From NCBI GenBank assembly GCA_945869695.1, contig CAMBPV010000007.1:1-60143 (forward strand): a stretch of DNA of 60,143 nucleotides, given 5' to 3'. Made by a program: the position numbers and the translations under genes. The notes beneath the pieces are model-generated. The model worked only from the letters and a program-made list of their open reading frames with translations, was not told the DNA's origin and did no database searches. Below, piece after piece: positions 1 through 8,610 of this stretch. Numbering within the stretch: the stretch's first letter is position 1; each line of letters begins with the position of its first letter. Source of the stretch: Prosthecobacter debontii. GTDB taxonomy: Bacteria > Verrucomicrobiota > Verrucomicrobiia > Verrucomicrobiales > Verrucomicrobiaceae.

Positions 1-1557
1 CATTTGAGCTGGGAGGACATCAACGAGGCGCTGCCCAGCGGCATTGTCACGGTCGATCTCATGGAAGAAGTCCTGATCCGTCTCCGTGCCATGGAGATCC
101 GTATCACCGATGATGGCGAGGTCGAAGGACGTGAGCTCCCGCTCTCAGCGAAAGCCAACTCACTGAGTGGAACTGATGCTGCTACTGAGAAAAATGAAGC
201 CGGCAGGCTCGATTCACTAGACGACCCCGTCCGCATGTATCTGCGGCAGATGGGGCAGGTCCCCCTGCTGACCCGCGAGCAGGAAATCCAGATTTCCAAG
301 CGCATTGAAAAAGCTGAAACGGGACTGCAACAGTGCCTACAAAATGTTGGCTTCGTGGCCCTGAGCTACTTAGATCTCGCCAAAAATCTTGCCGAAGGCA
401 CCGAGCGCTTCGACCGATTGGTGATTGACCGCAAGAACGAGGAGCGTGATCTCTACTTCAAGAAATTGATCCCACTCATCGCTCAAGTGACTGAAGCTCA
501 TGGCAAGTGCGCCTCTTATTATCAGGTCTCCATCGGCGCCTCAGGGAAAAAGCAGGCAACCGCACTGGAAAGTTTTACCAACGCTCGCAGCGCTTATTTC
601 AAACTCTGCGCCAAATTTTTCTTCAAGCAAAAGATCAACGAAGACTTCGTTGCCCTTATTCAGCAGAAGCAGGAAGAGCTCAACAAGATCGAACAAGAAC
701 TGCGCCTGCACCCGCGTAGCAACGAAGCCCGCGAAGCCTTGATCAACTTTGAAGCAGAGGCTTGGCAGACCGCTGCCACCTACCGCCAGATCGCCGCAGA
801 AGCACGCCAATGCGTGGCCGAGTCCACTCGTGCCAAAACGGAAATGATCGAGGCCAATCTGCGCCTCGTCATTTCCATCGCCAAAAAGTACACCAACCGT
901 GGGCTCTCATTCCTGGATCTTATTCAGGAAGGCAATATGGGCCTCATGCGCGCTGTGGAAAAATTTGAATACCGTCGTGGTTACAAATTCTCCACTTATG
1001 CCACCTGGTGGATCAGACAGGCGATTACCCGCAGCATCGCAGATCAGGCTCGGACGATTCGCATTCCGGTTCACATGATCGAGACGATCAACAAACTCAT
1101 GCGCGTGCACAAACAGCTCGTCCAGGAGCTCGGTCGCGACCCGACACCTGAAGAGATCGCCGAAGAAATCCATCTTCCCGTTGATCGTGTGAATGCCGTG
1201 CTACGCATGGCGCAGCAACCCGTTTCCATGCAAGCCAAAGTCGGCGATGGCGAGGGCGACACCGAGTTTGGTGACTTCATTGAAGACAAGGAGGCTCGTG
1301 ATCCGATGGAACTCACGGCCATGAATCTTCTCCGTGATAAATTGAAGGACGTGCTAGAGACGCTCAACCCGCGTGAACGTGAAGTTTTGGAGCAGCGTTT
1401 TGGACTCTCCGACGGCTCTGGCCGCACACTCGAAGAGGTCGGCAAGCAATTCCAAGTCACCCGCGAGCGGATTCGCCAAATCGAAGCCAAAGCCCTCCGC
1501 AAACTCCGCCACCCGACCCGCATCCGGAAACTCGGCGGCTTCTTCGGCAGTTCTTAG
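1..1557 (+). CDS. rpoD: RNA polymerase primary sigma factor RpoD, 5'-truncated
   Basis: This is the housekeeping sigma-70 factor that directs RNA polymerase to promoters. The frame is open from the first base and begins inside region 1.1 (WEDINEALP, then [12 protein letters not shown]), so the true start lies left of the window; a TTG at 4 is only an in-frame codon. Region 1.2 follows ([20 protein letters not shown], about residues 75-95). A group-1-type non-conserved insert comes next. Then come region 2 with [32 protein letters not shown] and [13 protein letters not shown], region 3, and region 4 with the helix-turn-helix [20 protein letters not shown] and an intact C-terminus. The full region 1.1 plus insert marks it as the primary rather than an alternative sigma factor. 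A strong stem-loop follows the stop. Confidence 0.96.
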   Translation, partial: HLSWEDINEALPSGIVTVDLMEEVLIRLRAMEIRITDDGEVEGRELPLSAKANSLSGTDAATEKNEAGRLDSLDDPVRMYLRQMGQVPLLTREQEIQISKRIEKAETGLQQCLQNVGFVALSYLDLAKNLAEGTERFDRLVIDRKNEERDLYFKKLIPLIAQVTEAHGKCASYYQVSIGASGKKQATALESFTNARSAYFKLCAKFFFKQKINEDFVALIQQKQEELNKIEQELRLHPRSNEAREALINFEAEAWQTAATYRQIAAEARQCVAESTRAKTEMIEANLRLVISIAKKYTNRGLSFLDLIQEGNMGLMRAVEKFEYRRGYKFSTYATWWIRQAITRSIADQARTIRIPVHMIETINKLMRVHKQLVQELGRDPTPEEIAEEIHLPVDRVNAVLRMAQQPVSMQAKVGDGEGDTEFGDFIEDKEARDPMELTAMNLLRDKLKDVLETLNPREREVLEQRFGLSDGSGRTLEEVGKQFQVTRERIRQIEAKALRKLRHPTRIRKLGGFFGSS

Positions 1558-1605
1558 CCTAGATTCAGGAATGGCTGACCGCCGATTAGCATCCGTCATT
1601 GATTA

Positions 1606-1674
1606 CACAAGGCTTCTTCGCCTCTCGGGCGTGTCACCCAAGACACAGCCGCTTCGAGTCGAAGAAGCCTTGTG
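1606..1674 (+). other. 69-nt nested stem-loop downstream of rpoD
   Basis: Fifteen bases at 1606-1620 (CACAAGGCTTCTTCG) are perfectly complementary to 1660-1674. Inside the loop, CTCG 1624-1627 pairs with CGAG 1655-1658, and GTGTC 1631-1635 pairs with GACAC 1642-1646 around a six-base loop. The fold therefore extends almost end to end. It lies 48 bases after the rpoD stop with no following T-run, so it may be a factor-dependent terminator, an RNA 3'-end stabiliser, a small RNA or a palindromic repeat. Confidence 0.6.
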
Positions 1675-1806
1675 AAACCAAGCCCTGGCGCAACTCAACG
1701 ATCTTCCATTCCCGGATCTAGCAGACAATCCACGGGGCGTGGGATGTGCAACGAAGAGTAACTTTGGCCGTATGAGTCGGAGACAACAAAGCAACTGGAG
1801 ACTCCA

Positions 1807-1913
1807 TTTTACAGGAAAACAGAAAGACCTGATTTACAGGTCAGAACCCATTCCTGTTAATCCTGTTAATCCTGTTAATCCTGTTTTCCTGTTTTCCTGT
1901 TAATCCTGTGATT
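1807..1913. repeat. CCTGTTAAT / CCTGTTTT short-repeat cluster with inverted partner
   Basis: From about 1852 to 1911 the sequence is a run of degenerate 9-10-base units (CCTGTTAAT four times, CCTGTTTT twice). Just upstream, ACAGGAAAACAG (1811-1822) and further CAGG words are the reverse complement of the CTGTTTTCCTGT part, so the block can fold on itself. I know similar AATCCTGTT strings as dispersed intergenic repeats in many environmental bacteria; membership of one family is inference. The units are too short and unspaced for a CRISPR array. Confidence 0.75.
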
Positions 1914-2065
1914 AGAAACTCGAATCACGAACAGTCTCATATCATCCATGGCGGGCGAAACTTCGCGTAACTTTAGGGCAAGTTAGTCGGGAGGCTTAGT
2001 TCATCAAAGATGCCGACAGAACGGTGAGGTTCCACGGTTCTGCACCCTCAAAAGCTAAAGCGCCC

Positions 2066-2100
2066 CAAAACAAAAAGGCCGAAGCATTGCTGCTTCGGCC
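2066..2100 (-). terminator. Intrinsic terminator of rpmI-rplT
   Basis: On the minus strand a perfect 10-bp stem (GGCCGAAGCA, loop GCAA, TGCTTCGGCC) is followed by TTTTTGTTTT. It starts 29 bases after the rplT stop. This is a textbook rho-independent terminator. Confidence 0.93.
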
Positions 2101-2128
2101 CATTGAATGAGTTTTTAAAAAAGAAAGA

Positions 2129-2515
2129 TTATGCTGCGGCTGCGAGCTGTTCTTTCTTCTTGGCAATGGCTGCCTTCGCTTGATTGGCGATGGCTTCAAA
2201 GGCTGCTGCATCCTTGATCGCTAGATCGGAGAGCACTTTGCGGTCGATCACGATGCCAGCAAAGTTCAATCCTTCGATCAAACGGCTGTAGGTGATGCCC
2301 AGGGGTCGTGCTGCGGCGTTGATACGCTGCACCCAGAGATTACGGAAGGTGCGCTTACGGACCTTACGGTCACGGTAAGAATACGTCATTGCCTTGCGGA
2401 CAGCGTCCTTGGCATAACGGAAGTGGGTGGAGCGGAAGCCGCGGAATCCTTTGGCTTTCGCAAGTGTCCGCTTGCGGCGTTTGCGGCTAGCGGGTGCGTT
2501 TGTGGCTCTTGGCAT
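2129..2515 (-). CDS. rplT: 50S ribosomal protein L20
   Basis: L20 binds 23S rRNA early in large-subunit assembly and in many bacteria also represses its own operon. The 128-residue product begins [20 protein letters not shown] and carries the family core [35 protein letters not shown] and [16 protein letters not shown]. It is slightly longer than E. coli L20 because of a Lys/Ala-rich tail ([14 protein letters not shown]). The gene follows rpmI after a 121-base folded spacer and ends at a strong terminator. No infC precedes rpmI here, unlike the common infC-rpmI-rplT order. Confidence 0.97.
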   Translation of the reverse strand: MPRATNAPASRKRRKRTLAKAKGFRGFRSTHFRYAKDAVRKAMTYSYRDRKVRKRTFRNLWVQRINAAARPLGITYSRLIEGLNFAGIVIDRKVLSDLAIKDAAAFEAIANQAKAAIAKKKEQLAAAA

Positions 2516-2557
2516 TTTCTATTTTTTCGAGCAGGCTGTTGTTTTAAGATTCGATGA

Positions 2558-2627
2558 CCGGACTCACCTGATCCTAGGTCCCGCGAGGGACCAGTCCGGA
2601 GCAACGTGGTCCTCAAGAAGGAGGACC
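2558..2627 (-). promoter_or_regulatory. Folded rpmI-rplT spacer, candidate L20 autoregulatory site
   Basis: On the minus-strand transcript, GGTCCTC/GAGGACC (2608-2614 with 2621-2627, six-base loop) forms one hairpin. GGTCCC/GGGACC (2577-2582 with 2587-2592, four-base loop) forms a second. The second is capped on an outer stem CCGGACT/AGTCCGG (2558-2564 with 2593-2599), leaving a 12-base one-sided bulge at 2565-2576. L20 is a known translational repressor that recognises stacked helices mimicking its 23S rRNA site. Assigning that role here is inference from position and fold. Confidence 0.5.
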
Positions 2628-2636
2628 GTGGGAGCT

Positions 2637-2852
2637 TTAGCGATGGGAGAACGGCATGTTCGCCAAGACGGCAGCTTTATCCACTTCTGCCACGAGGGCG
2701 ACTTTACCGAGATTGCGTTTCCGTTTACGATTCTTGTTCTGCAGGATATGGCGCTTGCCTTGTTTACGGCGCAACACCTTTCCAGTCGCAGTGACTTTGA
2801 ATCGTTTTGAGACGGCTTTTCTCGTTTTGGCGATACCAGCGTTTTTTGACAT
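2637..2852 (-). CDS. rpmI: 50S ribosomal protein L35
   Basis: L35 is a small basic protein of the large ribosomal subunit. The 71-residue chain starts MSKNAGIAKTRKAVSKRFKV and contains TGKVLRRKQGKRHILQNKN, the family signature. The frame is open further upstream to 2903, but the conserved start is the ATG at 2850-2852; the extra residues (MEKGLAHFLI...) do not belong to the family. It is the first gene of a two-gene unit with rplT and is divergent from mutM. Its leader contains a short GCGC...GCGC hairpin near 2933-2945, possibly an attenuator. Confidence 0.95.
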   Translation of the reverse strand: MSKNAGIAKTRKAVSKRFKVTATGKVLRRKQGKRHILQNKNRKRKRNLGKVALVAEVDKAAVLANMPFSHR

Positions 2853-3026
2853 AGGGGTCGCGAAGGTGGCGATGATTAGAAAATGGGCAAGGCCTTTTTC
2901 CACGGAAGTAGCAGGATTTTCGAGATTTTAAGCGCCAAAAGCGCGAGTTCCAGCTTTTCACGACCATCTTCCTGATCAAAAATCATCAGACCTCCCACTG
3001 CAGCGCCCTCTTATCTCTGAACTATT

Positions 3027-3839
3027 ATGCCCGAACTCCCTGAAGTCGAAACCACCCTGCGCGGCGTCTCTCCATGGCTGGTAGGCCGAACGGTGAGAGA
3101 GGTGATCGTCAGGGATAAGCGTCTTCGCTGGCCTATCCCAGACTGCATTCATGATCTGGAAGGCCAAACCATCACTTCGGGAGCGCGCCGGGGGAAGTAT
3201 CTGCTCTTCACCTCGGAAAAAGGCACCCTCCTTCTGCATCTAGGCATGTCTGGCAGCCTGCGCGTGACCGACCCTGACCTTGCCTGGCGCAAGCACGATC
3301 ACCTGGCCCTCACCACGGATCGTGGAAAGCAAATCCGCCTGCACGACCCACGCCGTTTTGGCGCAGCACTCTGGATTGAGGGACCACCGGAGAGCCACCC
3401 TTTGCTCAGCGAGCTTGGACCAGAACCTTTCAGCCCAGATTTTAATGCCGCCATCCTTCAAAAAGCCTGCGCTGATCGCGAAGCTCCCATCAAAGCCGTG
3501 ATCATGGATTCCCACATCGTGGTGGGCGTTGGGAACATTTATGCTTGTGAAGCCCTCTTCATGGCAGGCATCAACCCTCGAAAAGCGGCTGGAAAAGTCA
3601 GCAATCCACAACTGACCAAACTCGTCACGGCAATTCAAGAAGTCCTAGCAGCAAGCATCGAAATGGGGGGCACCACGCTGCGCGACTTCCTCAATGAAAA
3701 AGGTGAGCCAGGGTATTTTAAGCAGACTTTACGTGTGTATGATCGCGCAGATGAGCCCTGCCATACCTGTAAAACTCAGGTTAAACGTGTGGTCATGAGT
3801 AACCGCTCTACCTTCTACTGCCCGAGTTGCCAAAAATAA
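3027..3839 (+). CDS. mutM: Formamidopyrimidine-DNA glycosylase (Fpg/MutM)
   Basis: This bifunctional base-excision repair enzyme removes 8-oxoguanine and formamidopyrimidines and cleaves the strand by beta/delta elimination. The 270-residue product starts MPELPEVETTLRGV; Pro2 is the catalytic nucleophile and Glu3 the partner acid. HDPRRFGAALW and VVGVGNIYACEALF are the conserved core and helix-two-turn-helix segments. The C-terminal zinc finger is complete (CHTC then CPSC). Length and motif order match the family. It is divergently oriented to rpmI, with 174 bases between the starts for both promoters. Confidence 0.97.
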   Translation: MPELPEVETTLRGVSPWLVGRTVREVIVRDKRLRWPIPDCIHDLEGQTITSGARRGKYLLFTSEKGTLLLHLGMSGSLRVTDPDLAWRKHDHLALTTDRGKQIRLHDPRRFGAALWIEGPPESHPLLSELGPEPFSPDFNAAILQKACADREAPIKAVIMDSHIVVGVGNIYACEALFMAGINPRKAAGKVSNPQLTKLVTAIQEVLAASIEMGGTTLRDFLNEKGEPGYFKQTLRVYDRADEPCHTCKTQVKRVVMSNRSTFYCPSCQK

Positions 3840-3857
3840 CTTCTCGTAAAAGACCTT

Positions 3858-3885
3858 GCGCATTGTTTGAGATGCGCCACTTTCT
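3858..3885 (+). terminator. Possible mutM terminator
   Basis: GCGCAT (3858-3863) pairs with ATGCGC (3872-3877) around an eight-base loop, followed by a weak pyrimidine-rich stretch. It sits between the mutM stop and the tRNA gene. The T-run is poor, so efficiency is doubtful. Confidence 0.4.
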
Positions 3886-3911
3886 CGACCCGCTCCTCAC
3901 GGAGCAGACAA

Positions 3912-3988
3912 CGGGACGTAGCTCAGCCTGGTAGAGCGCTTGCTTTGGGAGCAAGAAGTCGTGAGTTCGAATCTCGCCGTCCCGACCA
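3912..3988 (+). tRNA. tRNA-Pro (anticodon UGG)
   Basis: The acceptor stem CGGGACG pairs with CGTCCCG. The D-arm is GCTCAGCCTGGTAGAGC. The anticodon arm CTTGC-TTTGGGA-GCAAG gives anticodon TGG, reading CCA/CCG-type proline codons. The T-arm contains GTTCGAATC. A discriminator A and an encoded CCA end the gene, for 77 nt including CCA. No intron or irregular loop is seen. Confidence 0.95.
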
Positions 3989-4066
3989 CTTCGAGTCACA
4001 AAGACCGAAGAGACCCTGCGGTCACACTTGAATTCCGCGATGCTCTGGGCGATTCCCTCCCCAACC

Positions 4067-4564
4067 ATGCCCCCTGCCCTCTTTGCCGCTACTTTGTCAG
4101 CCTTTGACGACCAAGGCTGGATCTACCGTGAAGTTCCCAATACGGAAGTCATCGAGGCTGACTTTGAAGCTCACCACACCAAGGTGCCACTGCACGTCCA
4201 AGTGCACGGCGACGCAAACATCGCCAGCGTGGTTTCCCGCTCCACCATTCCTGTGCCCAAAACACATCGCATGCATGTGGCTGAGCTCATCATGCGCACG
4301 AATAAAGAGCTCAACATCGGCAACTTCGAACTCGATTGGGATAGCGGACTGGTCATGTTCCGTGTCACAAATATCTTCCCTGCCCTGCATCAGGACGAGC
4401 GCATCATCGCCACTCTCGTTCATGCATCCATTGCAGAGATGGATCGCCTCACACCCTTCCTCGGAGAAATTTGCCAGACCCCCAAATCAGAGCTCTTGCT
4501 TCTGAGGATCACCGACCTCATGCGACGCGAAGACTTTCTCCCGCCCGCACCTGAGCAGAAGTAG
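4067..4564 (+). CDS. YbjN-domain protein
   Basis: This is a small cytosolic alpha/beta protein resembling the YbjN family, linked in other bacteria to regulation and stress but without a defined biochemical activity. Recognisable features are a hydrophilic N-terminus with a Trp (DDQGWIYREV), a central VAELIMRTNKELNIGNFELD segment followed by DSGLVMFRVT, and a helical C-terminus, giving about 165 residues from the chosen start. An in-frame TTG at 4028 and an ATG at 4040 would add 13 or 9 residues. I prefer the ATG at 4067 because the extra residues look non-conserved. It lies 21 bases upstream of a membrane PH-domain gene, so the two are probably cotranscribed. Confidence 0.7.
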   Translation: MPPALFAATLSAFDDQGWIYREVPNTEVIEADFEAHHTKVPLHVQVHGDANIASVVSRSTIPVPKTHRMHVAELIMRTNKELNIGNFELDWDSGLVMFRVTNIFPALHQDERIIATLVHASIAEMDRLTPFLGEICQTPKSELLLLRITDLMRREDFLPPAPEQK

Positions 4565-4585
4565 GCGACTCCGATCCATCCGTCG

Positions 4586-5332
4586 ATGCGTTACCTCCTG
4601 CACAATCACCCGACTTTCCCAGATCTTCTCTCCAAAGATGAGCTCTATGAGTTGGTCGAGCGCAGCTCTTTAGCTCGCGGTGATTTCTGCACAGATACAC
4701 TCACCCAACGTGACCACACAGTTGGTGAAGTGATCAGCCAAATGCGCCCGCCCAGCCCTAGCCGCACCGCGCGCCTCACCAGACCCGCCTACCAAGAATT
4801 CCGCGCAGACTCACTCCACGAAGAAGATCCCCTTGAGGAGGAACTCGAAGAAGAACCCGAGCCGTCCAAAGAGCGCTACACAGCCAGCGGTGAGCTGATC
4901 TTATTCTCCTCGCATCCTTCCTGGTTCCGTTATGTGAAGACGCTCTTCTTGTTACTGTTCTTGGTGACAGCTTCGCTCATGCTGCTTTTCATTGATCCTG
5001 TTTACTCACTCATCACGGGCTTACTAGCACTGGCTACTCTCATGGCCATCATGATTGCGCGAAGCTGCCGTGACTACCTCGTCACTGAGGACCGTGTCGA
5101 AGTTCTCTGGGGCATCCTTGGGCGCAATTCAAATGAAGTGCGCATCTGCGACATCCGCAGTCTCGACGTGCGAGAAACCGGCTTCAAAGGCATCCTGGGC
5201 ATTGGCACACTCGAGGCGTCCTCTGCGGCAAACGCAGGCATTGAAGTTAGTTTCCTCGATATTCGGAACCCCCATGAGGTCAAAGAACTCATCCGCCACC
5301 TTCAGCGTGGCCTGCCTGCTGATCAGGATTGA
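4586..5332 (+). CDS. Membrane protein with bacterial PH domain (YdbS/bPH2-like)
   Basis: The 248-residue protein has an N-terminal segment (1-55, KDELYELVERSSLARGDFC) that looks like a degenerate GYF_2-type module. An acidic linker with runs of Glu follows (75-95). Two adjacent hydrophobic helices come next (about 118-160: LFLLLFLVTASLMLLFIDP and LITGLLALATLMAIMIARS). The C-terminal beta-rich PH-like domain (160-245) carries DYLVTEDRVEVLWGILGRNS and EVRICDIRSLDV, the usual bPH2 pattern in which the domain follows a helical hairpin. Such proteins sit in the inner membrane; their function is unknown. It follows the YbjN-like gene closely. Confidence 0.7.
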   Translation: MRYLLHNHPTFPDLLSKDELYELVERSSLARGDFCTDTLTQRDHTVGEVISQMRPPSPSRTARLTRPAYQEFRADSLHEEDPLEEELEEEPEPSKERYTASGELILFSSHPSWFRYVKTLFLLLFLVTASLMLLFIDPVYSLITGLLALATLMAIMIARSCRDYLVTEDRVEVLWGILGRNSNEVRICDIRSLDVRETGFKGILGIGTLEASSAANAGIEVSFLDIRNPHEVKELIRHLQRGLPADQD

Positions 5333-5419
5333 AACGGGCGGATCAAACCCAAAACTGTCCGGTTTTTTGAGGCATCGTGGGATACATTGACGCACATCGA
5401 GCGTTTGATCCCACCCGCC

Positions 5420-8400
5420 ATGATCCGCACCCTTCTATTCACATTCGCAGTCCTACCCATCGCCACAGGCTTAGCTCAGAAGGCAAAACCAGCCATGGCG
5501 GTAAACCCAGAGGACGCAAAGAACAAGCCCAGTGGCAAGCCCTTGCCACCCGAAGATCCCGAACTGGCCCAATACTACTTTGCGGAGAAGACACTGCCTT
5601 TACCAGCTTTGGCGGCGGCGGTGGAGACGAAGCTGCCACTCGCGCTGAAAAAGGGCGATCACGTCGTATTCATCGGCAACACACTGTTTGATCGCGGAGC
5701 GCAGTTTCCGCATTTCGAGGCGATGCTGCAAAAGGGTCATGCTGACCTCGGACTCGTGATTCGCACGCTGGCTTGGGCAGCGGATGAAGTGGACCTAATG
5801 CCGCGACCCGAAAATTTCGGCACGCTGAATCAGCATCTGACTGCTCAAAAAGCAGATGTGATTTTTGCGGCGTTTGGGTTCAATGAATCATTCGGTGGTG
5901 TGCAGAAACTGCCAGAGTTCAAACAACGAGTCACGGCATTCATTCAGGAACTAAAAACTCATGCCTACAATGGCCAAACGGGTCCACGCATCGTGCTGGT
6001 ATCGCCCACGGCCAACGAGGACGTCAAAGGCGTGCCTGCAGCGACGCTGAACAATGGACGCATTTCTGCCTACACAAAAGCGATGGGCGAGGTGGCCGCT
6101 GCTGAGAAGGTCGGCTTTGCCAATGTGTTCGACTCCATGTTACCCGCGATGAAAGGGCTAACTTATAATGGTGTGCATCTCGAAGACGTCGGCTATGCGG
6201 CTTTGGGCGAAGCGTTGTATCGAACGACCTTTGAAGTCAGTGCGCCGGAAACGACGCCGGAATTGCGTGCAGCCATCGCGGACAAAAATAAGCAGTTCTT
6301 CCAACGTTACCGACCGCTGAACGGCTTCTATTACACGGGCGACCGCAACAAGGACTACGGCTACCTCGACTTCCTGCCTGCCATGCGCAGCTTTGATGTG
6401 ATGGTCAGCAATCGCGACCAGCGGATCTGGAGCTTAGCCACTGGCAAAGATAAGCCGGTGGACGACAGCAATGTGCCAGAGATGCCGGCGACCAAGGAAA
6501 GCAAAGGCGCGAACGAATGGATGACGCCTGCGAATGAACTCGCCGCCTTCAAGGTCGATCCTCGTTTTGAAGTGAATCTGTTCGCCAGTGAAGAGCAGTT
6601 CCCAGAGATCGCCAATCCGATTCAGATTCGCTTTGATACGAAGGGACGCCTGTGGGTGAGCACCTCACAGGCTTACCCGCATCTCTATCCAGGTCAGGAG
6701 CCTTCGGACCGCCTGCTCGTGCTCGAAGACACCAACCATGATGGCCGCGCAGACACCTGCCAAGTGTGGGCGGATGGGCTGCACATTCCGCTCGCCTTCG
6801 AGTTCGGTGATGGCGGCATCTATGTCTCTGATGAGCCCCATTTGACCTTCCTCAAAGACACCGATGGCGACGGCAAAGCGGACTTCCGCAGGCAGGTCTT
6901 CACCGGCTTCGGCACCGAGGATTCGCACCATGCCTTGCATGACTTTGTTTGGACACCGGATGGCGATTTGATCTTCCGCGATGCCATTTTTCTTCATTCC
7001 CAAGTCGAGACGGCCTACGGTCCCGTTCGCATGGACAACTCCGGTTGGTTCCGCCTGCGCACCGACACCCAGAAGCTGACGGTTTTCGGCAGCTACCCGA
7101 GCACAAACCCTTGGGGGGTGACCTTTGATGATTGGGGCCATCATGTCGCCAGTCATCCGATCTTTGCAGATGCCTTCCACGCCACGAATCCCCCCTACCC
7201 CGAGCAACACCCGGGCGCTGGCAAAATGCCTGCCTATTCCGGCACCTGCGGCCAGGAGTTTGTCGATTTCGACTTCTATCCGCAGGAGTTGCAGGGAGGC
7301 TTCATCAAAGCGCGCTACAAGCCAACGAACAACATCGAGATGCATCAGTGGATCGAGAAGGACGATCACTTCGAAGAGACGAAAATTGGTGACATCATCT
7401 TCTCGACCAACCTGAGCTTCATTCCTACCGATGTGAAAGTCGGCCCGCGCGGCGACTTTTACATCTGCGACTGGTACAACCCCATCAAAGGCCATGCTCA
7501 ATATTCCCTGCGTGATCCTCGCCGCCTCCGAACCAGCGGTCGCATCTGGCGAATCGTGCCGAAAGGTGCCAAGCTCGCTGAGCCACCCGTGATCGCCGGA
7601 GCCCCCATCCCAGCTCTGCTTGATCTTCTCAAAAGCCCGCACTACCGCTGGCGCTACCAAGCCAAGCGCGAACTGCGCGAGCGTGATGCCAACGAAGTCA
7701 AAGCAGCGCTCGATGCCTGGCTCGCCAAACTCGATCCAAAGGACGCACGGTATCGTCATCATCAAGTCGAAGCGCTTTGGACCTACCGCACGATCAGTAG
7801 CCAGAACATCGACCTACTTATTCAAGTGCTCAACTGCGATGATCACCTCGCTCGTGCTGCGGCGACGCAACAACTTCGCCACAGTGCCCTGCCAGATGCC
7901 GTCGAACAACTCACCAAGCGCGCCAATGACGACAACCAACTTGTCCGTCTCCAAGCTGTCATCGCCGCGAGCTACTTGGGCACGAAGCCAGCGCTTGATG
8001 CCATTGTGGGCACCATCGACAAGCCCATGGGCGACCATTTGAAATACGCCATCCGCACTGCACTCGGTAGCGAGGCACTGTCAGGTCACTGGAAGAGCGA
8101 AGGCAATCCTAAGGTCGCCGCTTTCTTTGAAACCTTCGCCAAGAGCTACAAGCCCGGCTTTGGCGAAAAGAAAAAGACCGTGCAGGAAACCGCCTTCGAC
8201 AAGCAACCCGGCGTCGCCAAAATCGCCATCAATTGCGTTCGTGAGCGCATGCTCTTCGACAAAACCGAGTTCAGCGTGAAGGCCGGTCAGCCCGTGAGCC
8301 TCGTTTTTAACAACCCCGACGCCACCGCACACAATCTGGCTCTTTGTTTGCCTGGCAGCGTTGAGGAAATCGGCCTCGCTGGCAACGAAATGGCCAAAGA

Positions 8401-8587
8401 CCCCGACGGCATCAAAAAGGACTTCATTCCGGTCACTGACAAGATCCTGCACCATACCAAACTGCTCAATCCCAACACCGTTGAAACCCTCCGCTTTACC
8501 GCTCCGACCAAACCCGGCGACTACCCCTACGTCTGCACCTTCCCTGGCCACTGGGTCATCATGCGCGGCGTGATGAAGGTGCGGTGA
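5420..8587 (+). CDS. Secreted PVC-type dehydrogenase: SGNH-like + beta-propeller + HEAT + azurin-like copper domain
   Basis: The 1055-residue multidomain exported protein is counted from the ATG at 5420, which starts a clear signal peptide (MIRTLLFTFAVLPIATGLAQ). A TTG at 5387 would prepend 11 residues. An SGNH/GDSL-like fold occupies about 60-275; its block I reads FIGNTLFDRG, without the catalytic serine, while GFNES and YNGVHL mark blocks III and V. A beta-propeller dehydrogenase of the PVC type follows (about 375-715), with calcium-loop-like DTNHDGRAD (near 437) and DTDGDGKAD (near 480). HEAT-type helices run about 730-900. The last 125 residues are azurin/plastocyanin-like with His971, Cys1039, His1044 and Met1048 in the type-1 copper pattern C-x4-H-x3-M. 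There is no CxxCH heme site. The natural substrate is unknown; sugar or alcohol oxidation is inferred. It heads the exported-protein run, 23 bases before a DUF1080 gene. Confidence 0.88.
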   Translation: MIRTLLFTFAVLPIATGLAQKAKPAMAVNPEDAKNKPSGKPLPPEDPELAQYYFAEKTLPLPALAAAVETKLPLALKKGDHVVFIGNTLFDRGAQFPHFEAMLQKGHADLGLVIRTLAWAADEVDLMPRPENFGTLNQHLTAQKADVIFAAFGFNESFGGVQKLPEFKQRVTAFIQELKTHAYNGQTGPRIVLVSPTANEDVKGVPAATLNNGRISAYTKAMGEVAAAEKVGFANVFDSMLPAMKGLTYNGVHLEDVGYAALGEALYRTTFEVSAPETTPELRAAIADKNKQFFQRYRPLNGFYYTGDRNKDYGYLDFLPAMRSFDVMVSNRDQRIWSLATGKDKPVDDSNVPEMPATKESKGANEWMTPANELAAFKVDPRFEVNLFASEEQFPEIANPIQIRFDTKGRLWVSTSQAYPHLYPGQEPSDRLLVLEDTNHDGRADTCQVWADGLHIPLAFEFGDGGIYVSDEPHLTFLKDTDGDGKADFRRQVFTGFGTEDSHHALHDFVWTPDGDLIFRDAIFLHSQVETAYGPVRMDNSGWFRLRTDTQKLTVFGSYPSTNPWGVTFDDWGHHVASHPIFADAFHATNPPYPEQHPGAGKMPAYSGTCGQEFVDFDFYPQELQGGFIKARYKPTNNIEMHQWIEKDDHFEETKIGDIIFSTNLSFIPTDVKVGPRGDFYICDWYNPIKGHAQYSLRDPRRLRTSGRIWRIVPKGAKLAEPPVIAGAPIPALLDLLKSPHYRWRYQAKRELRERDANEVKAALDAWLAKLDPKDARYRHHQVEALWTYRTISSQNIDLLIQVLNCDDHLARAAATQQLRHSALPDAVEQLTKRANDDNQLVRLQAVIAASYLGTKPALDAIVGTIDKPMGDHLKYAIRTALGSEALSGHWKSEGNPKVAAFFETFAKSYKPGFGEKKKTVQETAFDKQPGVAKIAINCVRERMLFDKTEFSVKAGQPVSLVFNNPDATAHNLALCLPGSVEEIGLAGNEMAKDPDGIKKDFIPVTDKILHHTKLLNPNTVETLRFTAPTKPGDYPYVCTFPGHWVIMRGVMKVR

Positions 8588-8610
8588 TCAAGCCAACGTT
8601 AGTCCTATTC

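Larger units (their letters stand above)
1558..2128. other. 571-base gap between rpoD and rplT
   Basis: I find no credible gene here. The gap holds a long hairpin just after rpoD (1606-1674), a cluster of short AATCCTGTT-type repeats with an inverted partner (1807-1913), and the rplT terminator (2066-2100). The stretches 1675-1806 and 1914-2065 show nothing I recognise. The two flanking genes are convergent, so no promoter is needed here. Confidence 0.7.

Noticed and set aside
1852..1911. Possible CRISPR array (short tandem repeats)
   Set aside because: The units are only 8-9 bases with no spacers, and no cas gene is near.
2853..2903. N-terminal extension of L35
   Set aside because: The extra residues are not part of the conserved family; the ATG at 2850-2852 gives the standard start.
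6665..7765. 366-codon open frame antisense to the 5420 dehydrogenase
   Set aside because: Antisense to a gene with strong domain evidence; it arises from codon bias and has no recognisable protein features.
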